Positions 13,692 to 24,601 of a stretch of DNA of 64,000 nt are shown in pieces (within the stretch, counting starts at the first letter, position 1; every line of letters begins with the position of its first letter). Position numbers and translations under genes: made by a program. Source of the DNA: Ceratodon purpureus (lineage: Eukaryota > Streptophyta > Bryopsida > Pseudoditrichales > Ditrichaceae). The notes below the pieces were generated by a model. It had not been told where the DNA came from, did no database searches, and worked only from the letters and a program-made list of their open reading frames with translations. The DNA lies in assembly GCA_014871385.1 (NCBI GenBank), contig CM026429.1:14173783-14237782 (forward strand), written 5' to 3'.

Positions 13692-13930
13692 AGGGAAGCT
13701 TGTACGTGAGCGGAGAGCGCAGAGCGGAGAGCGGTGAGCGCAGATTTGGAGAGCGGAGAGCACAGAATGGGGGACAGAACCTAAAAATAGTAACTTTTTA
13801 CTAAAATTACTAAAAATACATTATAAAATTAGAAGATCCGAATATTCTTAGTGTATTTTTGGAAAAATACTAATTTTAGTAATTTTATTGACCCTATAAC
13901 CGTGGAATAATTACAGTGTTTTCATTGAAA
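13692..13930 (+). repeat. Internal copy of the transposon terminus (left end of the inner element)
   Basis: Starts GAGGGAAGCTTGTACGTGAGCGG, comparable to the right end read inward (GGGGGAAAGTTCGTACGTGAGCGG), followed by the same GAGCGGAGAGC repeats and GAGAGCACAGAAT. It then diverges but regains the motif ACCCTATAACCGTGGAA at about 13,891. It is less similar to the outer ends than they are to each other. It interrupts the left 171-bp array in mid-unit. Confidence 0.8.
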
Positions 13931-14210
13931 TTGTAGTTCGTTTTCTCTTTTTTTTGATGATTAATTTTTTAACGTGCACCAATTACTATGCTCCAGCTCC
14001 TTCTAACTAGTTTAGGCATACATTAATTCCCTTTATCTCCTCAAATTTATATGCAAAATACCGCATAAAATGTATTGGTATTAAAGCTCTTAAGAGGGAT
14101 AAAGTAACATTTAATATCGTAACAATTTCTTAACATTGTTAGAAATCATCCGCCATGGTCTACATGGTTTATTTCTTTTATTCTTCATATTAACTTCCAT
14201 TACTCTATCT
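13931..14210. other. AT-rich subterminal region, no gene seen
   Basis: Interior of the element between its left terminus and the 17-bp minisatellite. No coding sequence or RNA gene recognised. Confidence 0.5.
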
Positions 14211-14885
14211 ATCTTTCCTTTCCTTTAATTCTCTTTCATTTTCTTTTCTCTTTCATTTTATTCTCTCTTTCATTTTATTTTTCCTTTCATTTTATTTTCT
14301 AGTTCCTTTTATTTTCTCTTTCATTTTATTCTCTCTTTCATTTTTTTTTCTTTCATTTTTTTTTCCTTTTCATTTTATTCTCTCTTTCATTTTCTTGTCT
14401 CCTTCATGATAATTTCTCTTTCATTTTATTTTCCTCTTCATTTTATTTTCTCTTTCATTTTATTTTGTCTTTCATTTTATTCTCTCTTTCATTTTATTTT
14501 CTCTTTCATTTTATTTTGTCTTTCATTTTATTCTCTCTTTCATTTTATTGTCTCATTCATTTTATTTTCTCATTCATTTTATTGTCTCATTCATATTATT
14601 TTCTCATTCATTTTATTTTGTCTTTCATTTTATTCTCTCTTTCATTTTATTTTCTCTTTCATTTTATTTTGTCTTTCATTTTATTCTCTCTTTCATTTTA
14701 TTGTCTCATTCATTTTATTTTCTCATTCATTTTATTTTCTCATTCATATTATTTTCTCATTCATTTTATTTTGTCTTTCATTTTATTTTCTCATTCATTT
14801 TATTTTCTCATTCATATTATTTTCTCATTCATTTTATTTTGTCTTTCATTTTATTTTCTCTTTCATTTTATTTTCATTTTCTTAG
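14211..14885 (+). repeat. 17-bp T-rich minisatellite (TTCTCTTTCATTTTATT)n
   Basis: A 17-base unit with TTCTC/TTGTC/CTCTC variants runs for about 650 bases with few interruptions. Because 17 is not a multiple of three, each unit shifts the frame, and all three forward frames read the same 17-residue Phe/Leu/Ser/Ile cycle without stops. The long overlapping frames here are therefore by-products of the repeat, not genes. Confidence 0.85.
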
Positions 14886-15097
14886 TCGCCTTCATATTAT
14901 TTTCAACCTTAATATTTATTTTTGCTTTTTTTCCTTTTAGCTTTTATAATTTTTTTAAAATTTTTTTTTTTATTTTTTAATTTTAAAAGCTAAATGACTT
15001 CTGCTCAACCCTCATCCTTTTCCATTCAGTTGAGGAAGATGCAACTTTCAAATGAATGAATATCCGATTTTCAAGGGCGCCAAGCATCTCCTTCAGG

Positions 15098-15108
15098 GAT
15101 ATTTAAGA
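15098..15108 (+). promoter_or_regulatory. Possible TATA-like element
   Basis: GGATATTTAAGATAAG lies about 80 bases before the ATG at 15,185 of the small ORF, a plausible core-promoter position. No other support. Confidence 0.3.
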
Positions 15109-15184
15109 TAAGAGTAGGGAATGTCTCAGCCTCTTTTGTGTTGGTGTTTTGTGAAGCTCTTTTCCGTAGTGCGGGACAACAGCT

Positions 15185-15637
15185 ATGGAAGACGTCAGAG
15201 ATATTGTTGTTTCACTTGCTGACGATGTTTGTCCATTTCAACCATATGTTGAGGTGGACGACGAAGAAGAGGTGATGGGCAACAGCCAAGGGCGTCCTTC
15301 GACAAGGGATGTTGACGTACAACCGGATGTAAGAGCTGACCCTCCACGTTCAGAAAATTCGGATGATATCAGAGTGCTAGAGAAGGACGCAGATGTGCCT
15401 TTGCAACCACATGCCTACTCGAAGGTTGGAAAGATCCCAAGGGGAACCTATTCCAGGGAATCAGTTAATCGGAGGCGGGGAGGTGGGCCATTGCTGAAAC
15501 GATCATTCCAAGGACATTTGCCAAGTGTGGGAACGAAAGTGAATGCGAATGTAGTTTCTCCTGTAGTACAGTCAGCGGCTGGCAGTCCTGCTGATAGTGT
15601 AGTGGGCAACCCTAAACGTGTTAGGTTCGAAGATTAG
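15185..15637 (+). CDS. Small acidic/basic-tailed protein carried by the MULE
   Basis: Intronless 150-codon frame, family not recognised. The N-terminal half is acidic (VEVDDEEE near residue 25), the middle has a basic GTYSRESVNRRRGGG patch, and the C-terminus is NPKRVRFED. KRVRF fits both a short nuclear-localisation signal and the RVxF docking motif of protein phosphatase 1; both are pattern matches only. It lies inside the inner element, just before and convergent with the transposase, so it may be an accessory transposon protein. MULEs often carry a second gene (for example mudrB of maize MuDR), but I see no similarity I can vouch for. ATG at 15,185 is the first in frame. Confidence 0.55.
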   Translation: MEDVRDIVVSLADDVCPFQPYVEVDDEEEVMGNSQGRPSTRDVDVQPDVRADPPRSENSDDIRVLEKDADVPLQPHAYSKVGKIPRGTYSRESVNRRRGGGPLLKRSFQGHLPSVGTKVNANVVSPVVQSAAGSPADSVVGNPKRVRFED

Positions 15638-15891
15638 GACATCTAATAACAAGTATATGTTTGCCTTAATAAAGGGTACATGTCAGGGGATACGAGGTAT
15701 ATAGTGCACTTCTTCAAGATACAATGTATTGAAATAGAATGCAATCAATGTGAACGCCAAAGCCTTTAATATAATGAAAAAGTCAATACAGCTACTCAAT
15801 AGCTGACTTAGTATATGGTATATTACTAAAATCATTCACTACGTGACAAATGGCCATTGTGGAAATGGAAGTTCTAAAGTAGGAGGGCTAC
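15638..15891. other. Convergent 3' region
   Basis: Between the ends of the small plus-strand ORF and the minus-strand transposase. AT-rich, no gene seen; presumably holds both 3' untranslated regions. Confidence 0.4.
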
Positions 15892-18800
15892 CTACTTCTT
15901 CGCCAAGGGGTGACGCAAGATTCCACCCTCTAAGAGTAGCTTGACCTCGTTGAAGCTGAAGGTAGGCGCATGGATGAAAAGCTCCGCTTCGGGATCACGG
16001 TTGCAGACCTTCAAGAATATGTAGTATAGGTGCTTACAATACGTGAACTGAGTCTTCCCACGGAACGTAGTCATTGTCTTCTTGAATGCTGGGCAAGTGC
16101 AACCAGGGTAAGAACTGATGGTAATCTGGTACCGTGTGATGTGTGGAGCGACGCCGGAATCCAGCCCAATGATGCAACCGTGGCCCGGCTCAGGTATCAT
16201 GGTGATGGAACGGAGGCGCGCTTTAAGAGATTCGGAGGAGCCCATGGAGAGTCGCTGCGCTTGATTGGGACGAGTGGCAGTGCGCTTCACCATCTTGCCG
16301 TCTCTCTTGCCTGGGTAGCGGTCAGCGTCTGCAGGGACTGGCACTGAGCTGAGATTTGCAGGAGGCGGGGCTGAGGAGAAGAGGCGTCTTGGGGAGACCG
16401 GTTTCTTCTGCGGAAGTTGAAAGCCCGCTGCTTCGAGGGCAAGAATCTCAGTAAGTTTTAGGTTAGTACCTAGTTTCACTGGCCACACCTCTGGAATGGA
16501 GGGGAATTCCTGGTCCTTTGAGTAGTGTGCTACCCACTTGCGCTTAGAGCCTTTCACGCAACGCTCAATATCGTCGGAGCAGAAGAAGAACTCAGTCTTC
16601 TCCACTAGGTTCCTGCGATAGTTAGTCCAGAGCCCAGTGTAGGTCGGTGCAGCTGTGCAATGGGGCCCCCTGACGATTCTCTCAGTGCACTTCTTCTTCG
16701 TTTCAGCTCTTTGGGCCCAGCAGCACTTCGCAGAAAGTTTGTGAAGTCTCGAAATGTGCCACTCCTTCACGTCCACCTTGGTTTCTTCAACCGCGTTGAC
16801 ATGGCGAATGCCGCCCTTGTTCACAGGTGAAGGTAAAGGGGAATCAACTTCCAGGGCAGGAGGTTGCGTACATTGTACCTCGGTGTCCTGTTCGGAGTCG
16901 TCTTCCACAATGACGGGCATCTGCATAGGGCGAGCCCTGACGGCACGTCTTGGGCCTCTTGGGCGTGAGAAGTTGGTCTTATCCGGGCGATGAGACTCTT
17001 CGTCAGCTCCGATAAGGACGTCGGCTTTTCGCTTCTGTGAACCGAAGACTTCCGCTCCTGGCATGATAGGCTGACGGGTGCAGAACTCATCCGCGCCTGG
17101 CATATCGAGCATGGGCTTGTCGAGCAGTGTAGGATTTCCCCATTTCTTCGCGTTGCGTTCCGCCATCCGAAGCCTGAGTTCCTTCTTGGACGGTCCTGTT
17201 CCGCCGACGTCACCTTTGAGGAACTGGTAGTAGTTGACAACCTGTAGAAATGCCCGAACGAAATCGTCCACGGTAGCAACGTAGAGGTCGTTCCCGTTGT
17301 TTCCTGAAGCTTGGAGCCACTTGTTGTGAACTGTTTCGGCGAGGTTACAAGTGGGCATCTCTGTGAGTTCTTCTTTCGTGAATTTGTGCAGATTTGACAG
17401 TAGGTGACGTTAGATTCACGGATTAGAGTTCTGTAGGTTAGGGCTAAGAAACCAGTATCAAAAACATCAAAACAGAGTGCAGAGATTATACCTCGGTCAT
17501 GAATCCCCCCCCACTGGCGGAAGCGGTGGTGCCAGAATGACAGCCACTGATCGAGTTTGATGAGCCCGCTCTCGCCAACGACCCCGGTGGATGCCCACCA
17601 TGCTCGCAACGCGTGGTACAGAGTTTCCGCCTCTGCCATGCTGGTCGCATTCTTGTACTGAGTGCACATCTTCTTGTGCTGTTCCCAGAGTTCTTCGGGG
17701 AAGTGCTTCTGCGTATACGCCACCATGTTCTGAGTCCAGTGGAACAAGCACGACCTCTCCCGGTCCTCCATTGGGTCTTCTTTGTTGCCATTGCCGTAAA
17801 GGATTCGCACTGCATTCCAATTCGCCTGTGCGTTATCCGCCATGAACCCCTTGAAGTTCGGCGCTTGCAACGCCATTGATCTCCATAACCAGGTTCAGGT
17901 TTTTCCAGAAGACGAGCTGGGCGTCCGTGTCCTCGGACTGCATGTCGCAAGTGGCGATTGTCATCACGCGGGAGTAGGTGGCGTCGTACACATGGCACGC
18001 CATCGTCGACCAATCTTTGACGCGTTTGACATGGTCGAACATGATCCATGCGTTCTCCAAATCGCCACCAGCTTGCATACGGCTGACCAAGTCGACACCA
18101 CTGCCCGGCCCGACCTCCGACATCTTGAAGACAAAGACTTTGTCACGCATAGATCCCTGACCAGGAAACCTATTCTCCTGGACATACGCCCAGAGACTGT
18201 TACCACGGAGCTTGGTGATACCGTCCATGATTCCGTACCTTACGAATTTTTTGAAGGTGGCGACTTTGTTGCGGATGTTGGGCGACGCCATGTCTTTGCA
18301 ACGATCCAGAACAGGAACCAGCTCCTCCATCGTCAGTTTCCTCGGTGGTGCATCCTCGGGCTGTAGAAGGTAGCTCCCGATGAGGAGTTTGCTCGCCTCC
18401 AGGACAACGGCGCTCTTCGTTGCTTTGTTGTTCATCTCTACCTGCTCTTCTATTAAGCTACTAATCTCTGCTTTAGAGTCTCTGTAGTCTCCAACTTTCA
18501 CTGGATGATCATGTGTTCCTATGTGAATACACGCTCTAGTCTGATTCGGTTTGCCCACAACGTAATAAATCTTAGCCTCGCATGTAGCTACACATGATGG
18601 AGGTTCTTTACATACCTTGCACACTAGCGTGGAGTCAGATGGAGGAGGCTGGTCCATGACAAAAGCTTGCAGGGTACAGCCTTCGAACTCAGTTTCGTTG
18701 ACCTCGAAGATCTTGGGAACACGCTTGAGAAAGTCACACTCCTGGTTGCTGCACCGGAGCCATCCGACGCAGGTGGAACTTCGAAAAGAGAGTCCGAAGT

Positions 18801-19650
18801 CGTTTTTGATGTTTGTTGTGATGGTCTTGGTCCACAAGTGTCCGTCGTATCGTTTGTCCATTCCCTGCATAGACTTGGCGGCGAGCTTAGAGGAACCTGC
18901 AGCAGCTGGGGGCAACTCAAAAAGAACCGGACCATCAAACTTCGCAGGCAAGTACTCAACTCTCTCGTGTCTAATAGTGGAATAGTCTATCTTCTTCAAA
19001 ATGTTTTTGGACCCACGCGTCTTAGCAATCTCTTTAAGGAGCGGAACAATGCTAACTGTGACCTGGGACAATGAAGGAGACACATTGGAAGGAGGAGCAT
19101 CTGCATGGACCTTAGGCACCAACTTCACGGGACTGACTTCGTCATCAGAAGAGAGAGATATGACGGTCGGAGGAGGTTTCTCTACATCTGATGTCTCGGT
19201 ACCAGGCTCGACTTTGACTTTGACATCACGAGGTAAGGGAGTCTGAATTGTGCAAGTAGAAGAGCGACGGGGGGTGAGGATCTCAGTGGATGCAGCCATA
19301 AGAGAATCAGTAAGACCATAGACTCTATAGGATCCAGGGAGGAGTCTCCACTGCAACATGTTGTTCTCATCTCTCACTGAAGGTTGCCCGAGGGTGTGGG
19401 TAACCTCGGCAGTAACGTCATCAAAGATCTCCTCCTCTATACTAATGGAATCCTCTCGAAAATGGAATCTGAGACTGAGGCGAAGAGAGGACACCGTAGC
19501 TAGACCATCGTCATCTACGCGAAACCTAAGAGGGATGCCCATGCCTTGGGCGTACAGACAGACCATCCCCATATTCGCCGGCAACTCAGAGATACTAGAG
19601 GAAGAACGGAGAAGAGTGAGTGTACTACCCAAGCTGTATCGCGAGAGCAA
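15892..19650 (-). CDS. Mutator-like element transposase (GCM1/WRKY-type zinc finger, DDE core, SWIM finger)
   Basis: In order on the minus strand: an N-terminal region with VKVEPG and VISLSSDDE; a GCM1/WRKY-type zinc domain (VGWLRCSNQECDF ... ACIHIGTHDHPV); the DDE core with first Asp in YDATYSRVMT and second in FMADNAQANWN, and the MULE C-x2-H (CLFH); MPTCNLAETVHNKW; and a SWIM finger CTCPAF ... YCKHLYYI. One intron is clear: donor GAG/GTATAA at 17,491, acceptor CACAG at 17,361, joining GGIHDR to EMPTCNLAE in frame. Near 17,861-17,880, between the two Asp motifs, the frame must shift by one base, so this copy is frameshifted or the assembly has an error. The true start is uncertain: 19,650 is a TTG, and the first Met of the open stretch begins MGMVCLYAQG. 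It should bind the element ends and catalyse cut-and-paste transposition. Confidence 0.9.
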
Positions 19651-20368
19651 AGTGAGAGGAATGATGCATCGCTGTTGATCATTTTATTCAAATTGGAATG
19701 TCCATGTGGACGACTAGGTAATGATTCATTCTGCTACGTAACGAATGTATGATTAAAGAGAGACGGCGCTAACTGATTGGAATGTGCTTTTTGCAGGCCC
19801 ATAAATATGTGGTTAGATTTTCAGAATATTGCTTTAAGTGTTTAAATCGTGGAGCAAATTCTATTTTTTATGGGGTGTGATTGGATTAAAAAGAGCCGTC
19901 TTTTCCTTCTGCATTTAAAACAATACATATATAGAATTTGAATTAATCATATTCATGCATTAGTTATATATGTATAGGACTAATGCACGCATATGATTTA
20001 TTCAAATTCTATATTTTATGCAGTGTAAGGGTTGCTCAATTTTCATAATAGATTGCTGGACGGACAGACTGTGAGTGAGATTAGTGTGAGCCGTCACTTG
20101 CATCCATATTTAATACAAGTATTCCTGTGCTTAATTCAAATCTTTTAATATTTTTTGGGCTTGGTTTATTCTCTTCAAATATAGATTGATCATATCAGCT
20201 TTAATTCAAAATGCAATTCATTTATAGTTTTTATTAATTTAAGTAGGTTTAGAATATGGGAAGTATTTAGGGCTAAGTCAGAGGGGCTGAAGGTTTGGGA
20301 TACATAAGTTGGAGGGAAGTTAGGAGGAGAGCTATATTGTGAGGAGAGTTCTCTCGTGAGTTAGACAT
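19651..20368. promoter_or_regulatory. Divergent promoter region between transposase and cargo gene
   Basis: About 720 AT-rich bases separate the minus-strand transposase from the plus-strand cargo gene. No start-site motif can be assigned with confidence. It holds the palindrome at 19,929-20,013. Confidence 0.5.
19929..20013. repeat. 85-bp palindrome (inverted repeat)
   Basis: Left arm TATAGAATTTGAATTAATCA... and right arm ...TGATTTATTCAAATTCTATA are near-perfect reverse complements of about 35 bases around a short TATATATGTATA centre. Could form a cruciform or be a tiny foldback element. Confidence 0.75.
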
Positions 20369-23300
20369 ATGAAGGAGAGTGGAGGGTCAGCTCCCTCCAC
20401 TTATGTCACTCCTAGTCGTAGAAGAAAACCAGGTGGTACAGATTTTACTAACAGGAGATCGAGGAAGAGGAGAGAATTACGTAGGAAGTCAAAGTCGAAA
20501 GGCAACCTCTTGAGTGCACCTCTAAAGGTTAGAGGAGCTGGGCTGCCTGTGGCAATTAAATTTTGTAGCATCCGTAAACTCATTCTAGAGTCCATAGTAG
20601 AGGCGGAAGAGGAGGTTTTAGAGGATACCGCAGTTGAGCATGAGGACCATGAAGTAATAAGTAGCGGAGAGAAACATCTGGAGATGACGGAAGAGCTAGG
20701 GTTCAATTGCAGTCCGACTTTGGAGACACCGCAACCGTCTTTCGGATTCAAGGAGTGTTCCACAAGAGGGACGCATTCTCAGTCGGGCGACCATTCTAAC
20801 ACGGATGTGGTAAGTTTCATAATCGATTCATTAGAATATGCTAAGTGTAAGTAATGTATTTTTTAGAGTTACCTTCATTTATATGTAATGTCTTCGCATT
20901 CACATATTTTACTGTTTAGAGTACTGATGGCGCATCAAACCGAGTGGTGGTTTACAATACGAGAGTCGATGTATCCATACTCGTCATAGTCTTACATATT
21001 TGTGCAGATTGGCGATTGGTTTAGGATTGAACAAGAGGTTGTAGAGGAAAAGACGCCAGAAGTGGATGCGGGCGAGGAGTCAGATCCTGAGACATTGATA
21101 AGACTGGCTCGTAGAGCGAGACGCGAAATTATGGAGGCGGGCGAAGGAGGGGAAGCTTTGGTTGCACTACGAGAGGGTCGAGGGGACCCGGGAAGCCCAT
21201 CTCAGATGAGTGTGGATGACAACCAATCGCAGGGTTGGATGGCGGGGCCGGTAGAAGACATTGAGTGTGAAGAGGTCGTGAATGTGGATAGAGGCCGTGG
21301 TCGACGGAGAGGTGCAGGTGCTCGTGGGAGAGGGAGAGGACTAACTCGTGGGAGGAGTACCTGTGAGGCAGCATCCACACTCGCATCCGCGGCAACTGAC
21401 CGTGGGGAGGAAGAGATGGAGAGGGAGCATGGACCTGAGCGTGGGGAGGTAGAGATTGAGAGCCAGGGCGGGGAATCCGATCGAGCACCGGCCACTGACG
21501 AGGTAAGAGTTACGGGTTTTGTTGATGATTTTATGTGGGAGGCCGCGTGATTGGTACTTGGGGATTGAATGTGAGTAGCAGATAGATCCGCATTGTGTGA
21601 GGTTGAGGGTGCGGAAGACCCTGCTGTCACTGCTGCAAGTGAGTAGCTCGGAGTTGCGATTCCGATGCCAGACGCAGCCGCGACCCAATAGGTCGAAGTT
21701 GCGAACCATCTAGCTGCAGATGCAGTGAATACCGAGATAGGGGTTTGGACCCATATTGCAGCCCCGGCCGCATTGAGAGAGATTGGGGTTTCGGAGGTGA
21801 CAGCAGCCATGGCCGCATGGACAGAAGTTGGGGCTGCGGAGGCAGTTGCCCCACGCAACCAGAGGGAGGCCGCGGAGGAGAACCCCCTTGCGGAGGCCAT
21901 GGCCGCAGGCAGTCAGCTCGAGGCCGCGAAGGAGATGCCCCTTGCCGAGGGGCATTCTGTGAAGAATGCCTCCAAGGAGGTGGGGGCGGATTGCGGGAGT
22001 GGGGCTGCGGAGGCAGTTGCCCCACGCTACCAGAGGGAGGCCGCGGAGGAGAACCCCCTTGCGGAGGCCATGGCCGCAGGCAGTCAGCTCGAGGCCGCGA
22101 AGGAGATGCCCCTTGCCGAGGGGCATTCTGTGAAGAATGCCTCCAAGGAGGTGGGGGCGGATTGCGGGAGTGGGGCTGCGGAGGCAGTTGCCCCACGCAA
22201 CCAGAGGGAGGCCGCGGAGGAGAACCCCCTTGCGGAGGCCATGGCCGCAGGCAGTCAGCTCGAGGCCGCGAAGGAGATGCCCCATGCCGAGGGGCATTCT
22301 GTGAAGAATGCCTCCAAGGAGGTGGGGGCGGATTGCGGGAGTGGGGCTGCGGAGGCAGTTGCCCCACGCAACCAGAGGGAGGCCGCGGAGGAGAACCCCC
22401 TTGCGGAGGCCATGGCCGCAGGCAGTCAGCTCGAGGCCGCGAAGGAGATGCCCCTTGCCGAGGGGCATTCTGTGAAGAATGCCTCCAAGGAGGTGGGGGC
22501 GGATTGCGGGAGTTGGGGCTGCGGAGGCAGTTGCCCCACGCAACCAGAGGGAGGCCGCGGAGGAGAACCCCCTTGCGGAGGCCATGGCCGCAGGCAGTCA
22601 GCTCGAGGCCGCGAAGGAGATGCCCCTTGCCGAGGGGCATTCTGTGAAGAATGCCTCCAAGGAGGTGGGGGCGGATTGCGGGAGTGGGGCTGCGGAGGCA
22701 GTTGCCCCACGCAACCAGAGGGAGGCCGCGGAGGAGAACCCCCTTGCGGAGGCCATGGCCGCAGGCAGTCAGCTCGAGGCCGCGAAGGAGATGCCCCTTG
22801 CCGAGGGGCATTCTGTGAAGAATGCCTCCAAGGAGGTGGGGGCGGATTGCGGGAGTGCGGCTGCGGAGGCAGTTGCCCCACGCAACCAGAGGGAGGCCGC
22901 GGAGGAGAACCCCCTTGCGGAGGCCATGGCCGCAGGCAGTCAGCTCGAGGCCGCGAAGGAGATGCTTCTTGCCGAGGGGCATTCTGTGAAGAATGCCTCC
23001 AAGGAGGTGGGGGCGGATTGCGGGAGTGGGGCTGCGGAGGCAGTTGCCCCACGCAACCAGAGGGAGGCCGCGGAGGAGAACCCCCTTGCGGAGGCCATGG
23101 CCGCAGGCAGTCAGCTCGAGGCCGCGAAGGAGATGCCCCATGCCGAGGGGCATTCTGTGAAGAATGCCTCCAAGGAGGTGGGGGCGGATTGCGGGAGTGG
23201 GGCTGCGGAGGCAGTTGCCCCACGCAACCAGAGGGAGGCCGCGGAGGAGAACCCCCTTGCGGAGGCCATGGCCGCAGGCAGTCAGCTCGAGGCCGCGAAG

Positions 23301-24509
23301 GAGATGCCCCTTGCCGAGGGGCATTCTGTGAAGAATGCCTCCAAGGAGGTGGGGGCGGATTGCGGGAGTGGGGCTGCGGAGGCAGTTGCCCCACGCAACC
23401 AGAGGGAGGCCGCGGAGGAGAACCCCCTTGCGGAGGCCATGGCCGCAGGCAGTCAGCTCGAGGCCGCGAAGGAGATGCCCCATGCCGAGGGGCATTCTGT
23501 GAAGAATGCCTCCAAGGAGGTGGGGGCGGATTGCGGGAGTGGGGCTGCGGAGGCAGTTGCCCCACGCAACCAGAGGGAGGCCGCGGAGGAGAACCCCCTT
23601 GCGGAGGCCATGGCCGCAGGCAGTCAGCTCGAGGCCGCGAAGGAGATGCCCCTTGCCGAGGGGCATTCTGTGAAGAATGCCTCCAAGGAGGTGGGGGCGG
23701 ATTGCGGGAGTGGGGCTGCGGAGGCAGTTGCCCCACGCAACCAGAGGGAGGCCGCGGAGGAGAACCCCCTTGCGGAGGCCATGGCCGCAGGCAGTCAGCT
23801 CGAGGCCGCGAAGGAGATGCCCCATGCCGAGGGGCATTCTGTGAAGAATGCCTCCAAGGAGGTGGGGGCGGATTGCGGGAGTGGGGCTGCGGAGGCAGTT
23901 GCCCCACGCAACCAGAGGGAGGCCGCGGAGGAGAACCCCCTTGCGGAGGCCATGGCCGCAGGCAGTCAGCTCGAGGCCGCGAAGGAGATGCCCCATGCCG
24001 AGGGGCATTCTGTGAAGAATGCCTCCAAGGAGGTGGGGGCGGATTGCGGGAGTGGGGCTGCGGAGGCAGTTGCCCCACGCAACCAGAGGGAGGCCGCGGA
24101 GGAGAACCCCCTTGCGGAGGCCATGGCCGCAGGCAGTCAGCTCGAGGCCGCGAAGGAGATGCCCCTTGCCGAGGGGCATTCTGTGACGAATGCCTCCAAG
24201 GAGGTGGGGGCGGATTGCGGGAGTGGGGCTGCGGAGGCAGTTGCCCCACGCAACCAGAGGGAGGCCGCGGAGGAGAACCCCCTTGCGGAGGCCATGGCCG
24301 CAGGCAGTCAGCTCGAGGCCGCGAAGGAGATGCCCCTTGCCGAGGGGCATTCTGTGACGAATGCCTCCAAGGAGGTGGGGGCGGATTGCGGGAGTGGGGC
24401 TGCGGAGGCTGTGGCCGCAAGCAATCAGATGGAGGTTGTGGAGGAGACGCTCCTTCTGGAGTGGCATTCTGTGACGAATGCCTCCAATGAGAAGGGGGCA
24501 GCTGCTTAA
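20369..24509 (+). CDS. 5' exons of the cargo gene, including the 171-bp repeat exon
   Basis: Exon 20,369-20,809 (ATG; basic stretch NRRSRKRRELRRKSKSK near residue 30, then acidic; donor GTG/GTAAGT). Exon 21,008-21,502 (acceptor TTGTGCAG; an RGRGRRRGAGARGRGRG patch; donor GAG/GTAAGA). Both have lengths divisible by three. An optional 57-base exon may lie at 21,582-21,638. An exon from 21,692 (acceptor CAATAG) runs phase 0 into the repeat array, reading VEVANHLAADAV and then the Ala/Glu-rich 57-residue units (AEAMAAGSQLEAAKEM). An extra T at about 22,513 breaks this frame inside the array, where it passes into a Cys/Gly-rich frame. The AEAMAA frame resumes in register and ends with TAA at 24,507. 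No good donor joins it to 24,602, so it may be the N-terminal part of the same protein or a separate product. Functions of these domains are unknown. Confidence 0.6.
21820..24480 (+). repeat. 171-bp tandem array, 16 units
   Basis: The marker GGCAGTTGCCCC recurs every 171 bases from 21,841 to about 24,235; the last unit is degenerate. Units are very homogeneous, differing mainly at CCTT/CCAT in GATGCCCC(T/A)TGCC and AAGAAT/ACGAAT. On the plus strand it encodes AEAMAAGSQLEAAKEMPLAEGHSVKNASKEVG in the cargo gene frame. It shares anchors with the left array: GAGGCCATGGCCGC, GCATTC followed 25 bases later by GAGGTGGGGG, and ATTGCGGG. Confidence 0.9.
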
Positions 24510-24601
24510 GAATAATTTGATTGGATTTTAACTCTTGTTTTTAATTGTCCAATCATGTATTCATTTCAATTCTTATTATTTGTATACTTTATGTGTTGTA
24601 G

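Noticed and set aside
5361-13737. Very long plus-strand reading frames (up to 1,320 codons) with Pro/Arg/Ser-rich repeats
   Set aside because: They are shadows of the 171-bp array, whose period is 57 codons and which has almost no stops in any frame. The direction of the adjoining gene copy is minus.
14406-14985. Three overlapping Phe/Leu/Ser-rich frames that look like membrane proteins
   Set aside because: Explained by the 17-bp minisatellite reading the same in all phases.
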